Source: Niebla homalea (taxonomy: Eukaryota > Ascomycota > Lecanoromycetes > Lecanorales > Ramalinaceae). From it: DNA of 64,000 bases. A program made the position numbers and the translations under genes. Location of the stretch: the NCBI GenBank assembly GCA_019925105.1, contig JAHGAU010000008.1:124001-188000 (forward strand), written 5' to 3'. Of the stretch, positions 12,501 through 25,500 are shown piece by piece. The notes below the pieces were generated by a model. The model did no database searches, was not told where the DNA came from, and saw nothing but the letters and a program-made list of their open reading frames with translations. The stretch's first letter is position 1. Every line of letters begins with the position of its first letter.

Positions 12501-15350
12501 AAGAAAATTAAATAAATATATTTTCGGTTTACGGTATATAACTTAATAATCTTATTTCATAATATTTAAAAGTTAATAAAATATAATAAAGAATAAAGTA
12601 AGAAATAAAAGCTTATTTTTAAATTCCCGTTTCTTAAGAAACCCAATAATATATTAATTAATACCTTTAACAGTAAAACTAAGGCCCTTAAAAGAGTATT
12701 TTTCCCCTTTTTATTAAAAATTAACTTAAACGATATTAACGGCGTTATATACCTTAACCTTATATTAATAAATAAAATAATAATATAAGATATAATAATT
12801 AAAACGATTAATAAGTTTAAAAAAATAAAGCCTTAAAACCGAATAAAATCTTTAATAGATTCCTATTAATAATAATATTATTATTTAAGAAGGTTTTTAC
12901 TTATTTCTTTTAAGTATATTTTAATATCGGTTATTATTTATATAAATTTAAGGAAATAAAAATAATTATTTTTAAGAAGCTTATTAAGCCGGATTATTTT
13001 AAGGTAAAATCTTATAAACCTATTATACTTCTTTATATATTAAGGAAAACCTTAAAAATAATAATAATAAAGATCCTTAACGGTTATATAGAGAATTATA
13101 GACTTCTTTTTAACTAATAAATAAAAATAAAAATAAGTTAATCAATAGAAATAACCCTTAAAGGATTAATTAATAATAAATATACGGTATAAAATTACGG
13201 GAAAAAATGTCTTTTTTTTTTTTTAATATTATAAATATTTTGAATAAAATAAATTATTAAAAATTATTATATAATTTAAGGAAAAAAAGGATAATGTTTT
13301 TCTTAATTAAATAAATCAAGAATTTTTTAAGTAATTAAGTTACGTTAATTAACCTAAGATAAAAAATAAGCCCAATAAAGCCCGTTATAATAGGGATTCC
13401 TTAAAAATTACTTATTTTTTTTTTATATTATTCTTATTCTCTAATAATTTATTAATTAAAAAGCTTATTAAATCAAAATAAAAGATTTAAGTTAAAAATT
13501 TTATTAATAACGTTTACCTTTTAATTTATAGTACTTTTATATATATAAAGTATTTAAAATTAAAATAAACTTATAAAGTTTATCTTTAATAAATAAGAAC
13601 TTATAAGGCTTAATTTATATTATATAAGTATAAGTTTATTTATATAATTAAAAGCTTAAAGCTATATAATATAATAGTTATAGTAAACTTAAGTAGAATT
13701 ATAATAAAGCCGGATATTAATATTAAAATCTTTAATTTTTAAGTAAATAAGAAACTTAATTAAAAAAAATATATAAGAAAAGTTTAAAAGAAAATAACTT
13801 TATAAGAAAAAGGTTTTACTTATCTCGCTATATTAATATAAAAAGTTACGTTATAAAAGGCCCGGACTATTTATTAAGCCGTAATAAAGTTAATTATAAT
13901 ATACGTTATATCTATATAATATATATTTAAATATACTCCGGGATATAGGAAGGAGTTTATTTAAATATTATAGAAAGTCTAGAACCGGTATTTAAAAGTA
14001 ATTAATAATACTTATAAAATAATTTTTATCCCGGTATTAAAGTTTAAATTCTTTATATTATTAATTAAAGTTTTATTAAATTAAATAATTATTAAAGTAA
14101 AATTAAAGAAATATATATACTTAATTACGATAATAGGAAATAAGTGGATCCGCTAGAATCTTAATAAGCTTTAAATTAAAAAGAATAAATTAAAGATATT
14201 TATCCTTTTTTTTTATTAAAACGAAATAGAAATAAATTAAATAAAAAGTTAATTTTACCGGTATTCCGGAGGTTAATTTAAATGTATATAAACTTTCGTT
14301 AAGTATAAAAAAGACTAAAATTAAAAAGATTTAAAGAATAAAGATTATAATAATTATTTTATAGGTTATAATAAAATAAATTAAATATTAACGGAGGTAT
14401 AAGGACTTTATACCTTAAGGTTATTATTATCCAGCTTTTAATAATAAAAAAATTATTAATAAGTATCTTTACCGTTATAATATTATAAAGAAAAGTAATA
14501 ATATATTAACGATTTAACTTTAAACGGATAAAAATAATTTAACTTATTTCTTATTTACTATATATATCGGAAATCGGATAAATACTGGATATAAGTATAA
14601 ATAAAGAAAGTAAAATGCTATATACGTTTTTATTTTTTATTTTTTATTTATGGAAATTAAGTTAAAATTTATTATAAAAGTTAATATTTATAATTATTAT
14701 TAAATATTATCTATAAAGCGAAATATTTAGATAACCGTTAAATTTATAATATTTACCGGATTATTATTATAATTTAACTTTATTATAAAGATAAATAAAG
14801 TTATTAAAAACCTTACGGAAAAAGCCCGTTACCGGCTAAAGAAAAAAAAGAAAAGTAGAAACCGGTTATATTAATTATATAAACCGGAAAGTATTTTTTA
14901 TAATTATAAGGATATAATAATAAACGTTTATTAAAAGTTTTTAAAAAAGTTAATAATAATAATAATATAAAAGGAATATATATTAAGCGTATAAATATTA
15001 ATAAAAATATTTAAAGGTATTACGTAAAATTAAGGTAATATAAGTATATAAAGGAACGGAAGAATAACGAGTTTAAAAATAATCCCTATAAGGATATAAT
15101 CGTAATATTATGGATTTTCTTGGGGGAATTAAAATATAAGAAATATATAAATAAATTACCACTTTTTAAACGGCCGTCAATATCCTTTACTTTAAGGGAT
15201 AAAGGGTAAAGGCCTGGTAAACGTTGGTTTTTACTTTTATATTATAAGTATCAGGTTTTTACGGTTATTAATAAGGTTAAAAAACCGCGTATTAAGGAAC
15301 GCCGGAATTAGCTTAGCTAGATCCGTAGTATAAATCAATCAATCAATCAA
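9541..15350 (+). mobile_element. LINE (Tad-like non-LTR retrotransposon), long copy, RIP-degraded
   Basis: Forward-strand remnants occur in LINE order. There is an ORF1-like start at 9542, and endonuclease-like sequence around 11540-12200, including a RIP-altered IQE motif. A reverse-transcriptase GIP block follows near 13391-13402, the RIP remnant of the GIPQGSPLSP motif. A FINNVYLL frame near 13498-13520 is the remnant of the FIDDVNLL active-site block. The 3' end is the simple repeat (TCAA)n at about 15334-15350. The 3' untranslated part (15130-15330) keeps GC-rich words shared by the other LINE copies. Stops interrupt every frame, so it is inactive. Confidence 0.75.
9542..9730 (+). pseudogene. 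5' part of a LINE ORF1-like reading frame (62 codons)
   Basis: An ATG at 9542 opens a frame of 62 codons with balanced composition (about 9541-9740) in otherwise AT-rich DNA. Downstream the same strand continues as Lys/Glu-rich but stop-ridden sequence up to roughly 11.4 kb, as expected for a degraded ORF1. I do not recognise a domain in the 62 residues. The ORF1 assignment rests on position, at the start of a LINE whose reverse transcriptase follows 3.8 kb downstream. It is not a functional gene. Confidence 0.45.
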
Positions 15351-17560
15351 AATAAAAGGTTTAACTTAAAAGCTTTATTAATAATGTTTACCTTTTAATT
15401 TATAATATTTATATACGTATAAATTATTTAAAATTAAAATAAGCTTATAAAGTTTATTTTCAATAAGTAAAAACTTACGGAACTTAATTTATATTATATA
15501 AACATAAATTTATTTATATAATTAAGAGCTTAAAGCTATACGATATAATAATTATAATAAACTTAAGAAGAATTACGGTAAAGTTAGATATTAATATTAA
15601 AGTCCTTAACCTTTAAGTAAATAAGAAGTTTAATTAAAAGGACTATATAAAAAAGGTTTAAAAAAGGATAACTTTATAAGAAAAAAGCATTACTTATTTT
15701 ATTATATCAATATAAAGAGTTATATTATAAAAGGCCCGGACTATTTATTAAGTAATAATAAAGTTAATTATAATATATATTATAGTCATTTAATATATAC
15801 TTAAAAGTATTCCGGGATATAAGAAAAAGCTTATTTAAATATTATAAAAGGTTAAAACCGGTATTTAAAAGTAATTAATAATACTTATAAAGTAATTTTT
15901 ATCCTGGTATTAAAGTTTAAGGTCTTTATACCGCTAATTAAAATCTTATTGAATTAAATAATTACTTAAGTAAAATTAAAAAGATATATATACCCAATTA
16001 TAATAATAGGAAACAGGCGGATCCATTAAAATCTTAATAAGCCTTAAGTTAAAAAGAGTAAATTAAGGATATTTATCCTTTTTCTTATTAAGATAAAATA
16101 GGAATAAATTAAAAGGGAAATTAACCTTATGAATATTCCGGAGGTTAATTTGAACGTATATAAATTCTTATTAAACGTAAAAAAAAATTAAAATTAAAAG
16201 GATTTAAAGAATAAAAATTATAAAAATTACTTTATAAGTTATAATAAAATAAATTAAGCGTTAACGGAAATATAGGGACTTTATAGTTTAAGGTTATTAT
16301 TATTTAATTTTTAATAATAAAAAGATTATTAATAAGTATTTCCGCCGTTATAATATTATAAAAAAGGATAATAACGTATTAATAATTTAATTCCGGATAA
16401 AGAAAAACGGTTTAATTTACTTCCTATTTATTATATATATCGGAAATCGGATAAATACCGGATATAAAAATAAATAAAGAAAGTAAAATACCGTATATAT
16501 TTTTATTTTTTATTTTTTATTTACGGAAATGAAGTTAAAATTTATTATAAAAGTTAATACTTATAATTACCGTTAAATATTATTTATAAAATAAAATATC
16601 CGGGTAATTATTAAGTTTATAATATTTACCGGATTATTATTATAATTAAAAATTTTATTATAAAAATAAATAATTATAAAAATAAATTATTAAAAACCTA
16701 ATAAAAAAAAAGCCCGTTACCGGTTAAAAAGGAAAAAGAGAAGCGGAAACCGGTTATATTAATTATATAAACCGGAAAGTATCTTTTATAATTATTAAAA
16801 TATAATAATAAACGTTTATTAAAAGTTTTTAAAGGAATTAATAACGATAATAATATAAAAAAAATATATATTAAGCGCGTAAGTATTAATAAGGATATTT
16901 AAAGGCGCTACGTAAAGTTAAAGCAATATAATTATATAAAAAAGCGGAAAAGTAATAAGTTAAAAAGTAACCTTTATAAGGATATAATTATTGATTGATT
17001 GATTGATTGATTTATACTACGGATCTAGCTAAGCTAATTCCGGCGTTCCTTAATACTCGGCCATTTAGCCTTACTGATAACCGTAAAAAACCCGATATCT
17101 ATAACGTTAAGAATAAAAACCGGTATTTACCCAGCCTTTACTTATATTTTAAGGGCTAAAAGTATCTATAACCGTTTAAAAAGTAAGAATTTATTCATAC
17201 GCTTTTTCCAAGAAAACCCATAATACCACGACCGAATCCACTTAAGGGTTGCCCCTGGACCTATTGCTCTTCCGTCACCCCACGGGTCTGTCCAATGCTA
17301 AGGATATAATTATAATATTATAGATTTTCTTGGGGGAATTAAAATATAAGAAGTATATAAAGAAATTTTTATTCTTTAAACGGCCGTTAATATCCTTTAC
17401 CTTAAGGAATAAAGGGTAAAGGCCTGGTAAACGCCGGTTTTTACTTTAACGTTATAAGTATCAGGTTTTTACGGTTATTAGTAAAACTAAAAGGCCGCGT
17501 ATTAAAGAACGCCGGAATTAGCTTAACTAGATCCGTAATATAAATTAATCAATCAATCAA
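15351..17560 (+). mobile_element. 5'-truncated LINE joined head-to-tail to the preceding LINE
   Basis: It starts directly after the (TCAA)n tail of the copy at 9541-15350 and aligns with 13475-15350 of that copy. It therefore begins just before the reverse-transcriptase active-site block and has lost the whole 5' part. Its own (TCAA)n tail is at about 17546-17560. A 308-bp inverted LINE piece with a 14-bp target duplication interrupts it at 16991. The junction shares ATCAA between the upstream tail and the truncation point, a microhomology typical of 5' junctions. Confidence 0.75.
16991..17298 (-). mobile_element. 308-bp 5'-truncated LINE insertion, inverted, 14-bp target duplication
   Basis: The minus strand runs into the LINE 3' end (AACGCCGGAATTAGCTTAGC and then the TCAA tail, seen on the plus strand as TTGATTGATTGATTGA at 16991). 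The 14-bp duplication TAAGGATATAATTA lies at 16977-16990 and 17299-17312. A tail at one end, 5' truncation and a long target duplication are hallmarks of target-primed reverse transcription. Its far end (about 17200-17298) is GC-rich and clearly less mutated than the host LINE. Confidence 0.9.
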
Positions 17561-18963
17561 TATTATAATAAAGGTAATCGTTATCGTAAAAACGGTACGT
17601 AATTATAACAAAGCTTTTATTTTATTTTAAACTTTTTCTTTTTTTCTTTAATAATCTTAATTACTTTTATAAATATAATACATTAAGGGTTTATATAAGT
17701 ATCTATAAGCTAATACGTATATAATTATATATCCTTATTATTTATATTATTATTATAGTAAATAACGTTAACGTTATATAAATATTTTATTTACGTTAAT
17801 AGTCCGTTTATTTTTATTTATTAATAAAATATATAAGTTTATTTTAATCTTTAAATAATATAACATATATATAATAATATTTTATTAATATAAATATAAA
17901 TATAATATTAATAATATATATAATAACGCTTTACTTGATTTACTTCTTATAAAATAAACTTTTATATTAACGGGGCCTTTTACTCTACCGTAAATATCGT
18001 AATAAATAATACCTTTCCCGTTGTTTTCCCGTAAATATCCTTAATACCGTTAAACTATTATTACTTTAATATATATATAGTTCCCGGATTAATTATAGCC
18101 TTAAATAACTTAATAAATATATAAGTATCGGTTAATTAATATACGGTTTATTAAAGTATAAGTTTAATACGTACGGAAACGTAATAAAATCCTTTGGGAT
18201 TTTAAAGCCTTCTGGTTAAATATTAATTAAACGTTAAATACCGTTAATTAAACGGAGTATATATTCCGTTAAATTACCTTAAAAGTTAAAAGGGAAATAT
18301 CGGTCTTTTAAATTAAGAAAGAAATATTTACCGCCTATATTAAAACGGCGGAAAAAGAAGTTATCCGGCTTAAAAAGTAAGTAAATAAATTATAATATAA
18401 TAATAAAATAATAACGTTAACGTTTAACAGCTGGATCAGCTTAATACGGAGGATCCGGGCCCTTCGTAAAAGTCGATTCCGTCGGGGAGTTACTCCCCAT
18501 TTCCTAACCCTATATCCGGGGTGGGGAGATAAGACCCCGAGCTTATGATGTCCGGTGGCCTGGGAGGTGGAGAGGAGGAGGGAGATGGGGGCTTCGGCCC
18601 ATTTGAAGAAGAGGAAGAGGAGGTTATAATGTTAGATTAACTCCGCTGGCGGCACGCCGGCGGGACTAATAAAGGTAGGTATAGAAGACGTAACGTTACG
18701 GTCTGGATATTTAGGTATTACTTTAATAAGTAAATTAATAATAAGATTAATTCTTAAGGAATATAGAAAGAATTAAGGCATAACCTTTACTTAAAATAAA
18801 GGTAATAATTACCCCGCTTTACGCCTATTAAGCTACGGCTTATAAATAACGTATATTAAGGCCTTTTACCAAGGGCCTTTATTAAGGCTTAACGGCTTAC
18901 CTTAACGCAGTAGTATAGCGTATTACTATAGCGCCGGCGCAGAGATGGCGCTAGCTGCTAACA
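17561..18963 (+). mobile_element. Remnant of gypsy family R: internal segment plus one LTR
   Basis: 17570-18440 aligns in the same orientation with 29410-30320 inside the large R element. A complete 334-bp LTR (18630-18963) follows. Most of the gypsy pol region is absent, so this is a deleted or truncated copy. Between 18430 and 18630 the sequence escapes RIP. On the plus strand one frame there ends in a Gly- and Glu-rich tail, with its stop (TAA) only a few bases inside the LTR. I do not recognise the protein. Confidence 0.6.
18630..18963 (+). repeat. LTR of gypsy family R
   Basis: It runs from TGTTAGATTAACTCCG to GCTAGCTGCTAACA and matches 21902-22234 and 38079-38411 along its full length. 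GC-rich ends (GGCGGCACGCCGGCGGG and GCGCAGAGATGGCGCTAGC) bracket a partly RIP-mutated middle. Confidence 0.85.
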
Positions 18964-19258
18964 AAATCTTATATAGAGGTCGTAAATAATAAGGTAGGGT
19001 TTTGGTAAAAAGGGTAGGGTTTCAGGTAATAAAAGAGTCGATTTAAAAGTTAAGGAATAGGATAACGGTGAAGCTACTCGTAATAATAATATTGTCGGTT
19101 TTATAAGTATTTAAATAGATAATTCTACTTTAATAATAAAAGATTAAAAAATAAATAACGCTATACTTAATACTTTAGTAAAAGAATTAAAAGGTAGTAG
19201 TGCAGTAATCTCTTTATATTAAATGTTAAGTAAAAGAACTTATACTATTATTACGATT
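18964..19258. mobile_element. Internal fragment of an X/Y-type LTR element
   Basis: The start (AAATCTTATATAGAGGTCGT) and a later block around AGTCGATTTAAAAGTTAAGG recur inside the X1 element near 20864 and 21140. The fragment leads directly into the Y LTR, so it looks like the interior of a Y element cut off on its left by the R remnant. Confidence 0.55.
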
Positions 19259-19442
19259 TATTATATACCTGTTAATAATAAGTAAATATACTATAAACGT
19301 AGGTAATAAATATATAAATAATGATCTATATAGGTACTATAAAGGAGTAAAATATAAGTGTACGTTAAGCACCGGGCATCTGCTATACCCCTTTGGGCCT
19401 TAGTGCCCGTAAAGTTCTTGGCAATGGCCTTTATATATAATA
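19259..19442 (+). repeat. LTR, subfamily Y
   Basis: This 184-bp block aligns with the reverse complement of the solo LTR at 3517-3699, including the core CACCGGGCATCTGCTATACC and CTTGGCAATGGCC. Bases on the two sides do not match as a 5-bp duplication, so it is probably the 3' LTR of the fragment before it rather than a solo LTR. Confidence 0.7.
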
Positions 19443-19985
19443 AATATTTACTTTTTTTATTAAAATAAAGTTAAAGTAAATTAAAAAAAATATTAATATA
19501 ACTTACGTTTAAAAGGTTAATATAGATTTATATAAACTTATACTTAATGTAAAACAACGGAAATTAAGAGGGTTATAAAAGTAAAGATACAAACGATTAC
19601 CTTATAAATTATATCGCGATAAATTAAACGTTAACGTAAATATAAAAAATTAATCCCTTAAAAGTGATAATATCCGGCCTTAAATAATAAAAAGATTATT
19701 AATAATGACCGCCGCTATTAAAAGATTTTAACGAAAGGTAATAGTATATTAACGATTTAACTCCGTATAGATAAAAACGGGTTAATTTATTTCCTTTTTA
19801 TTATATACGTTAATAATTAAACGGATATTAATTACGGATATGGATAAAAGAAGTAAACGTAACTTATAATTTATATATTTATTTTATATTTATTATTTAT
19901 AAAGCTTAAAACGGGATTGATCAAAAAAATTAAAATAAACTATTACCGTAAAATACTTTTTATAAAATAAAATATCCGGGCGACC

Positions 19986-21537
19986 TGTCAGATACTAAAA
20001 GTATTAAGGTAAAATGTGGGTATAATATATATAATAAGTATTTACCTAGCTATAAAGGTACGCAATATAAGTATGCGCGCCAAGTTATTATACCCCTTTA
20101 GGTATTAATACCCGATAAGCTCGTAGTATATATACGTAATATATACTTGATATATAATAAATACATTATAAAAGAAAGACCGCTACGCCTTTATAGTAAC
20201 GGTAAGGTAAAAGTCTTTATTACGAAAAGCGGTTCCGGGGCTAGGGATTAAATGTATTTAACGCCGAGTATATTAAGGAAATAAAAGGAAGTAATAGTGG
20301 TTAAATATTAAGGCCTATTGTTAAAGGAAAGTTGGAAGATTAAAAAACCGTAAGCCGAGTAATTATCGTAATCTTACCCGGGAAATAGTTATAAACTTAA
20401 GTATTTTATAAGAGTTAAATCGCTTAATCCGTAATCTCCGTAATTTTACCGGGTCGAGTCTTACTTAGGAACCGTACGGAGTGGCCGTATTAACGGGTTA
20501 CGGGTAATCCTTATAAGTATAGTAAGGCTTTAGCTATTATTTAGCTGATTTATAAGTACCTTTATTAAAGGAATACTTATTTAAGCCTTAATCTTTTAAA
20601 CCTCCCGTGCAACGTCCGTTACAATATAGGTAACGGTTTTACGGAACTTATTATTATCTTTAATAGTGCTTCTATACCTATTTACTATAAATATATATAG
20701 CTTAATTAAGGGCTCTTTTTAATAGGATAGCTTTTTTAATAAAGTAAATTTAAGGTAGACATCTTTAAGTATTATAGTAAATAAGACTTATAATAATGAT
20801 ACTTTAACGGAGGGTATTAATTTTAATAAAGTAAAAGATTTAAAAGGTATAAATCTTATATAAAGGTCGTAAATAATAAAGGAGGGTTTAAGTAAGAAGT
20901 AGCTTTGTTATGTGCAGCATGCGCATGGGAGCATTGATAGGTGTAGGACACCCTCTGTACGTAGAGGACAGGCATCCTTATGATGCTCCCATCCTTCAGG
21001 TAGAATCATCATTCATACATTATTACACTTTTTGGTCCAGATACCAACAAGCTTATTTATAAGCTTATTAATAAAAGAGTTAAGTTAAATAAAGTCCTGG
21101 ATTTTATAAGTAAGGTTTAAAGTAATAATAATCATCCAGTCGATTTAAGAGTCAACGCATACGTTAAGGATAGGGATAAGGAAAAGACGATTAAGTTAGT
21201 TAAGGCTATTAATTTAATAATTAAAAGTATAACGGTAAGATATTTAATTAAAGACTCCGATAATATAAAGAATTAAGTAAATAACCTATAATATAGCTAT
21301 TATTAATAATAGGGCAGTAAAGGTGATATTCAATCCATATTAAAAGCTTAAATAATTAAGCTATTATTACCATTTATTAGGTACTGAAAATATTAAGGTA
21401 AAATATAGGTATAATATATTTAATAAGTATTTACCTAGCTATAAAGGTGCGCAATATAAGTATACGCGCCAAGCCACTATACCCCTTTAGGTACTAGTGC
21501 CCGAAAAGCTCTTGGCATACGCACGTTATATATAATA
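19986..21537 (-). mobile_element. X1: small LTR element, gag-type, non-autonomous
   Basis: Two direct LTRs of about 162 bp (19986-20147 and 21375-21537) bound about 1.2 kb. CGACC at 19981-19985 and CGGCC at 21538-21542 form a target duplication with one G-to-A difference of RIP type. The reverse complement of 20180-20350 aligns with 36300-36480 of X2, so X1 is oriented opposite to X2. No reverse transcriptase or integrase block is visible and there is no room for one. A solo gypsy LTR sits inside at 20906-21049. Confidence 0.8.
20906..21049 (+). repeat. Solo LTR of gypsy family M, target duplication AGCTT, little RIP
   Basis: This 144-bp block runs from TGTTATGTGCAGC to AGATACCAACA. AGCTT flanks it at 20901-20905 and 21050-21054. 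It matches the LTRs of the full element at 22429-29271 but keeps its GC content. Confidence 0.9.
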
Positions 21538-21901
21538 CGGCCGTAAGGTTTATAATATTTATAGGCTTATTACTTTAATTTAATTTTATTAATAAAATAA
21601 ATAAGGTTATTAAAGAGTTTATAAAGAAAGCTTTTTATTAATTAAAAAGGAAAAAAAGGGTAAATACTGGTTGCGATAATTATATAAACCGGAAAACATA
21701 TTTTATAATTAAAAAGATATAATAATAAACGCTTATTAAAAGTCCTTAAAAGAAACGGTTATAATAATAAAATAAAAAGGTAAATATAATTAAAATAGTA
21801 ATAATATATATACCGGTAAAGGTATTTAAAGGTATTACTTAAAATGTTAATATAAAATAAACCCGTAAGGAAATAAAAAAGTAATAAATTTAAAGGTAAC
21901 C

Positions 21902-22234
21902 TGTTAGACTGACTCCGTTGGCGGCACGCCGGCGGGACTAATAAAGGTAGGTATAGAAGACGTAACGTTACGGTCTGTATACTTAAGTATTATTTTAATA
22001 AGTAAATTAATAATAAAATTAATTCTTAAAGAACTTAGAAAGAATTAAGGTATAACCTTTACTTAAGGTAAAAATAATAATTACCTTACTTTACGCTTAT
22101 TAAGTTACGGCTTATAAATAACGTATATTAAGGTTATTATTAAGGCTTTTTATTAAGGCTTAACGGCTTATTTTAACGTAATAATATAATATATTATTAT
22201 AATGCCGGCGTAAAGATAATATTAATTATTAATA
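21902..22234 (-). repeat. Left LTR of gypsy family R
   Basis: It begins TGTTAGACTGACTCCG with its GC-rich outer part intact and becomes RIP-mutated towards the interior, closing TATTAATA where the 18.9-kb copy has CTGCTAACA. Confidence 0.85.
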
Positions 22235-22428
22235 ATTATTCTATTTTTTATACGTTAATCTTTAAGGTATAAAAAGATATATTTAAGAAGTTAATATAAA
22301 GTTAATTAAGTATAAAGTTTATTAAAAATTTATTATTAAACTTAATAAAAAAAGGTAAAAAGAAAAGAATCCTTAAATATATACGTAAGTATAATAATAT
22401 CTATCCAATAATAATATAATAAAGGTAT

Positions 22429-22585
22429 TATTATGTGCATACATAGCATGGGGGATACCAGGGAGCATTCATAGGTGTAGGACACTCTTTATACGTAGAG
22501 GACAGATGATCCTTAGGATCCTATCTGTATTCAGGTAGAATTATTATTTATATATTATTATACTTTTTTAATTTATATATTAATA
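22429..22585 (+). repeat. 5' LTR of gypsy family M
   Basis: It aligns with 29115-29271 over its 157-bp length. The outer part keeps GC words (AGCATGGGGGATACCAGGGA) and the inner part is RIP-mutated, ending TATATATTAATA. It has a short insertion relative to the solo LTR at 20906-21049. Confidence 0.85.
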
Positions 22586-25500
22586 AATAATAGCAATAAT
22601 TACTTATATTAACATTATATTAACGTATATCGTAAGATCCGTTAATACGAATTAAAGCATTAATTTATTAATTATAGCGAATATTTCTTTTATAGCGGTA
22701 TTAAAGATACTAACCTTATATCCTTTAGAATACCGCCTTTAATTCGCTTTTAAATATCTTTAAAGAAAGACCAGAAACGGTACTATAAAGAAAATATATA
22801 TATTATAAGTTTTTTAAGCATTACCGGATTTTAATATTATTACTTTAATATATTAATTAAACGTTTTATTAAAATCCGGTAACTTAATAATTACGGCGAT
22901 TTTATATTTAACTTTAGAAAAAGTCGCTTAATTAATTAAGAATAATTAATAATTAAGTAATTTAAAAACTATATTTACTATAAATAAATTACTTTAATTA
23001 AAATCTTTTAAAGCTATAAAATTTATTACTTTTTTTTTAATTTAATTCTTAAAAACTAGATTTTAAACCCTTTAATATTTTAATATAATTTATTATATTT
23101 TAAAAACGTTTTATTATTGTTATAATTATTATATAAATCGTTATTAACTTTAATAAAATTAAATAGGTTTAAATTACGTTAATATAATTAAAGTCCTTAA
23201 AAACTTAATATTATAAAAATATTATTTTTATTAAATAGTTTTTTACTTTTATAATAGTTATTAAATTTACCTTTTATATTAATATTAATAATATAACGTT
23301 CTCCTCCGGCTTTAAATATTAAACCGGAATCTAAGCTTAATAAATTTAATATATTAAAATTAAATTTATTAAACTTAAGTTTATTATATTAAATAAAAGG
23401 TATTTTTATTAAAAAAATAATTTTTACTTAATTTATTAATCCGCTTAATTAATTAAAAATAATAAGTTTTATTAAAGAATAAATAATATAATTACGGAGT
23501 ATAATTTAAGAATTAATTCCCGTTATTATATAAGGTTAATAATAAAATAATTTTAATAACAATTTATTCCCTCCTTTTAATAATATAATATAATTAATAA
23601 AAAACTTATAATTAAACCGATTAATTAATTTTAATCTTAATAACGTCGGATTTTTTAACCTTTTTTATAAAAATAAGTCCTCCGATATAACTTTTATAAT
23701 TAAATATTCCGGAAAATATATTTTTTTCCGGGATATATATATCTTTATTAATCGATTAAAGGATATTACTTAAATAATAAATATATAATTATTATAGAAT
23801 AATTTATAATTATACTTAAGAAATATTACTTTAAAGTAATATACCGTAAAGTTATTAAATATTAAGAAACGATTTATTAAATATAATAACGGTTTAATTA
23901 AATAAACTTCTTAAATTATCGTTAAATTTAAGTTACCTTAATAAATCGGCTTAAATATTCTGGTTACCGAAAAGTATATTATAAATAATATTTTTCAAAA
24001 TTAGGAGCCCCGTAAATATATATAGATTATTTTATAGGCTATATATATATTGAATTTTAATAATATTTAAAATTAATTTACGCTTATTTATAATAAGTTA
24101 AACTTAGAATTTTAACGGAATCTATAATTATTAATTATAATTATTATTATTAATAATTATTTTAAGCTTATAAATAAATTTAAATATAATTAATAAATTT
24201 ATATTATTAAGTATTACGTACCTTTATAAATATATTTATAAAATTATAAAACAGATATATTATTTTAAAATAACCAGAATTTTATAGAAAATTCAGAAAC
24301 CGGTCCTTCTTTTTAATTATTAACGTTATTTTCTTAAACGTATAAATAAAATAAAGCTTATAATATACGCTTTTAAACAAAAGGATAATAATAATTACCC
24401 TTAACGTTATAAAAGAAAATATTAACGTTAAATTAAGGAAAATTAAGGCCCTTAAAAAGAGGGTCCGATTTTAAATATTAAATACGCCGTATAAAATAAA
24501 AAGTTAATTAAGCCTTTATATTTAAGGATAAAGAAAAAGAGAATATGTTACTTAATAAAGAAAAATTAAAAAAATCTTAAAATAATAATAACTTTATTAT
24601 AGAAAAATATATCTTATATATTAATCCCCGTACGTTATTAATATATTAAATATATATTAAAGTACTTATCTTAAAATAAACTTTTTACTTATTTTAAATA
24701 TAATTATTAAAAATTAAAAAGAATAAATTAAGTACTTTTAAGGCCTTTTTATTAAATTAACGGATTTAATCCGTTAATAATTAATATACGTAAACTTAAT
24801 AAATTAATAACATATTACTTATAATTATTAACTTTACCATAATAAGGAATATATACCTTATAGGTTTTACCTTTAAGGTATATTAATATATTATGGGTAA
24901 AGTCCAATTTACCTTTAATTTACCTATAATGGACTTTTATATAAATAGTAAGTATCTTATTATAATTATTAATTGTAATATTATATTTTCTTAAATTCTA
25001 AATTTAAATTTTAAAATCTAGAAATTCCTTAAGTTAATTCCGGTTATAAATATTAATAATTTTAAGTTAATTATTAATAAATTTATAATACTTAACTTAT
25101 TCTTCTTAAGGGAGAAAAATACGATACTTACCTTAAGAAAAATCTCGGTTAAAATTTCTTTAATATATAATTTATTTATTAATATTTTAATTATTATTAA
25201 TATTTTAATTATTATTAATATTTTAATTATTATTAATATTATAATTCTTAATAAAATAATAATTAATTTTAATAATTAAAAATATATTATTAATACTTAT
25301 AAAAATATAAATATTAAGGTAATTACTTTTATAAAGGAAATAATGTAATTATAACGTATAATTTACGTAAAATAATAAACTTAAGTCTTAATTTATAATA
25401 TAATATAAGTATTAATTATATATTAAAAAAAAGGGACTTTAAAAAAACTATTAAAATCCCGGGATTTTATTTTTAAACCGTAGTTAATATTATTTTATAA

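Noticed and set aside
17546..17560. CRISPR or tRNA-like feature at the TCAA repeats
   Set aside because: The repeats are LINE tails. There are no spacers and no cloverleaf. No CRISPR array is expected or seen in this fungal DNA.
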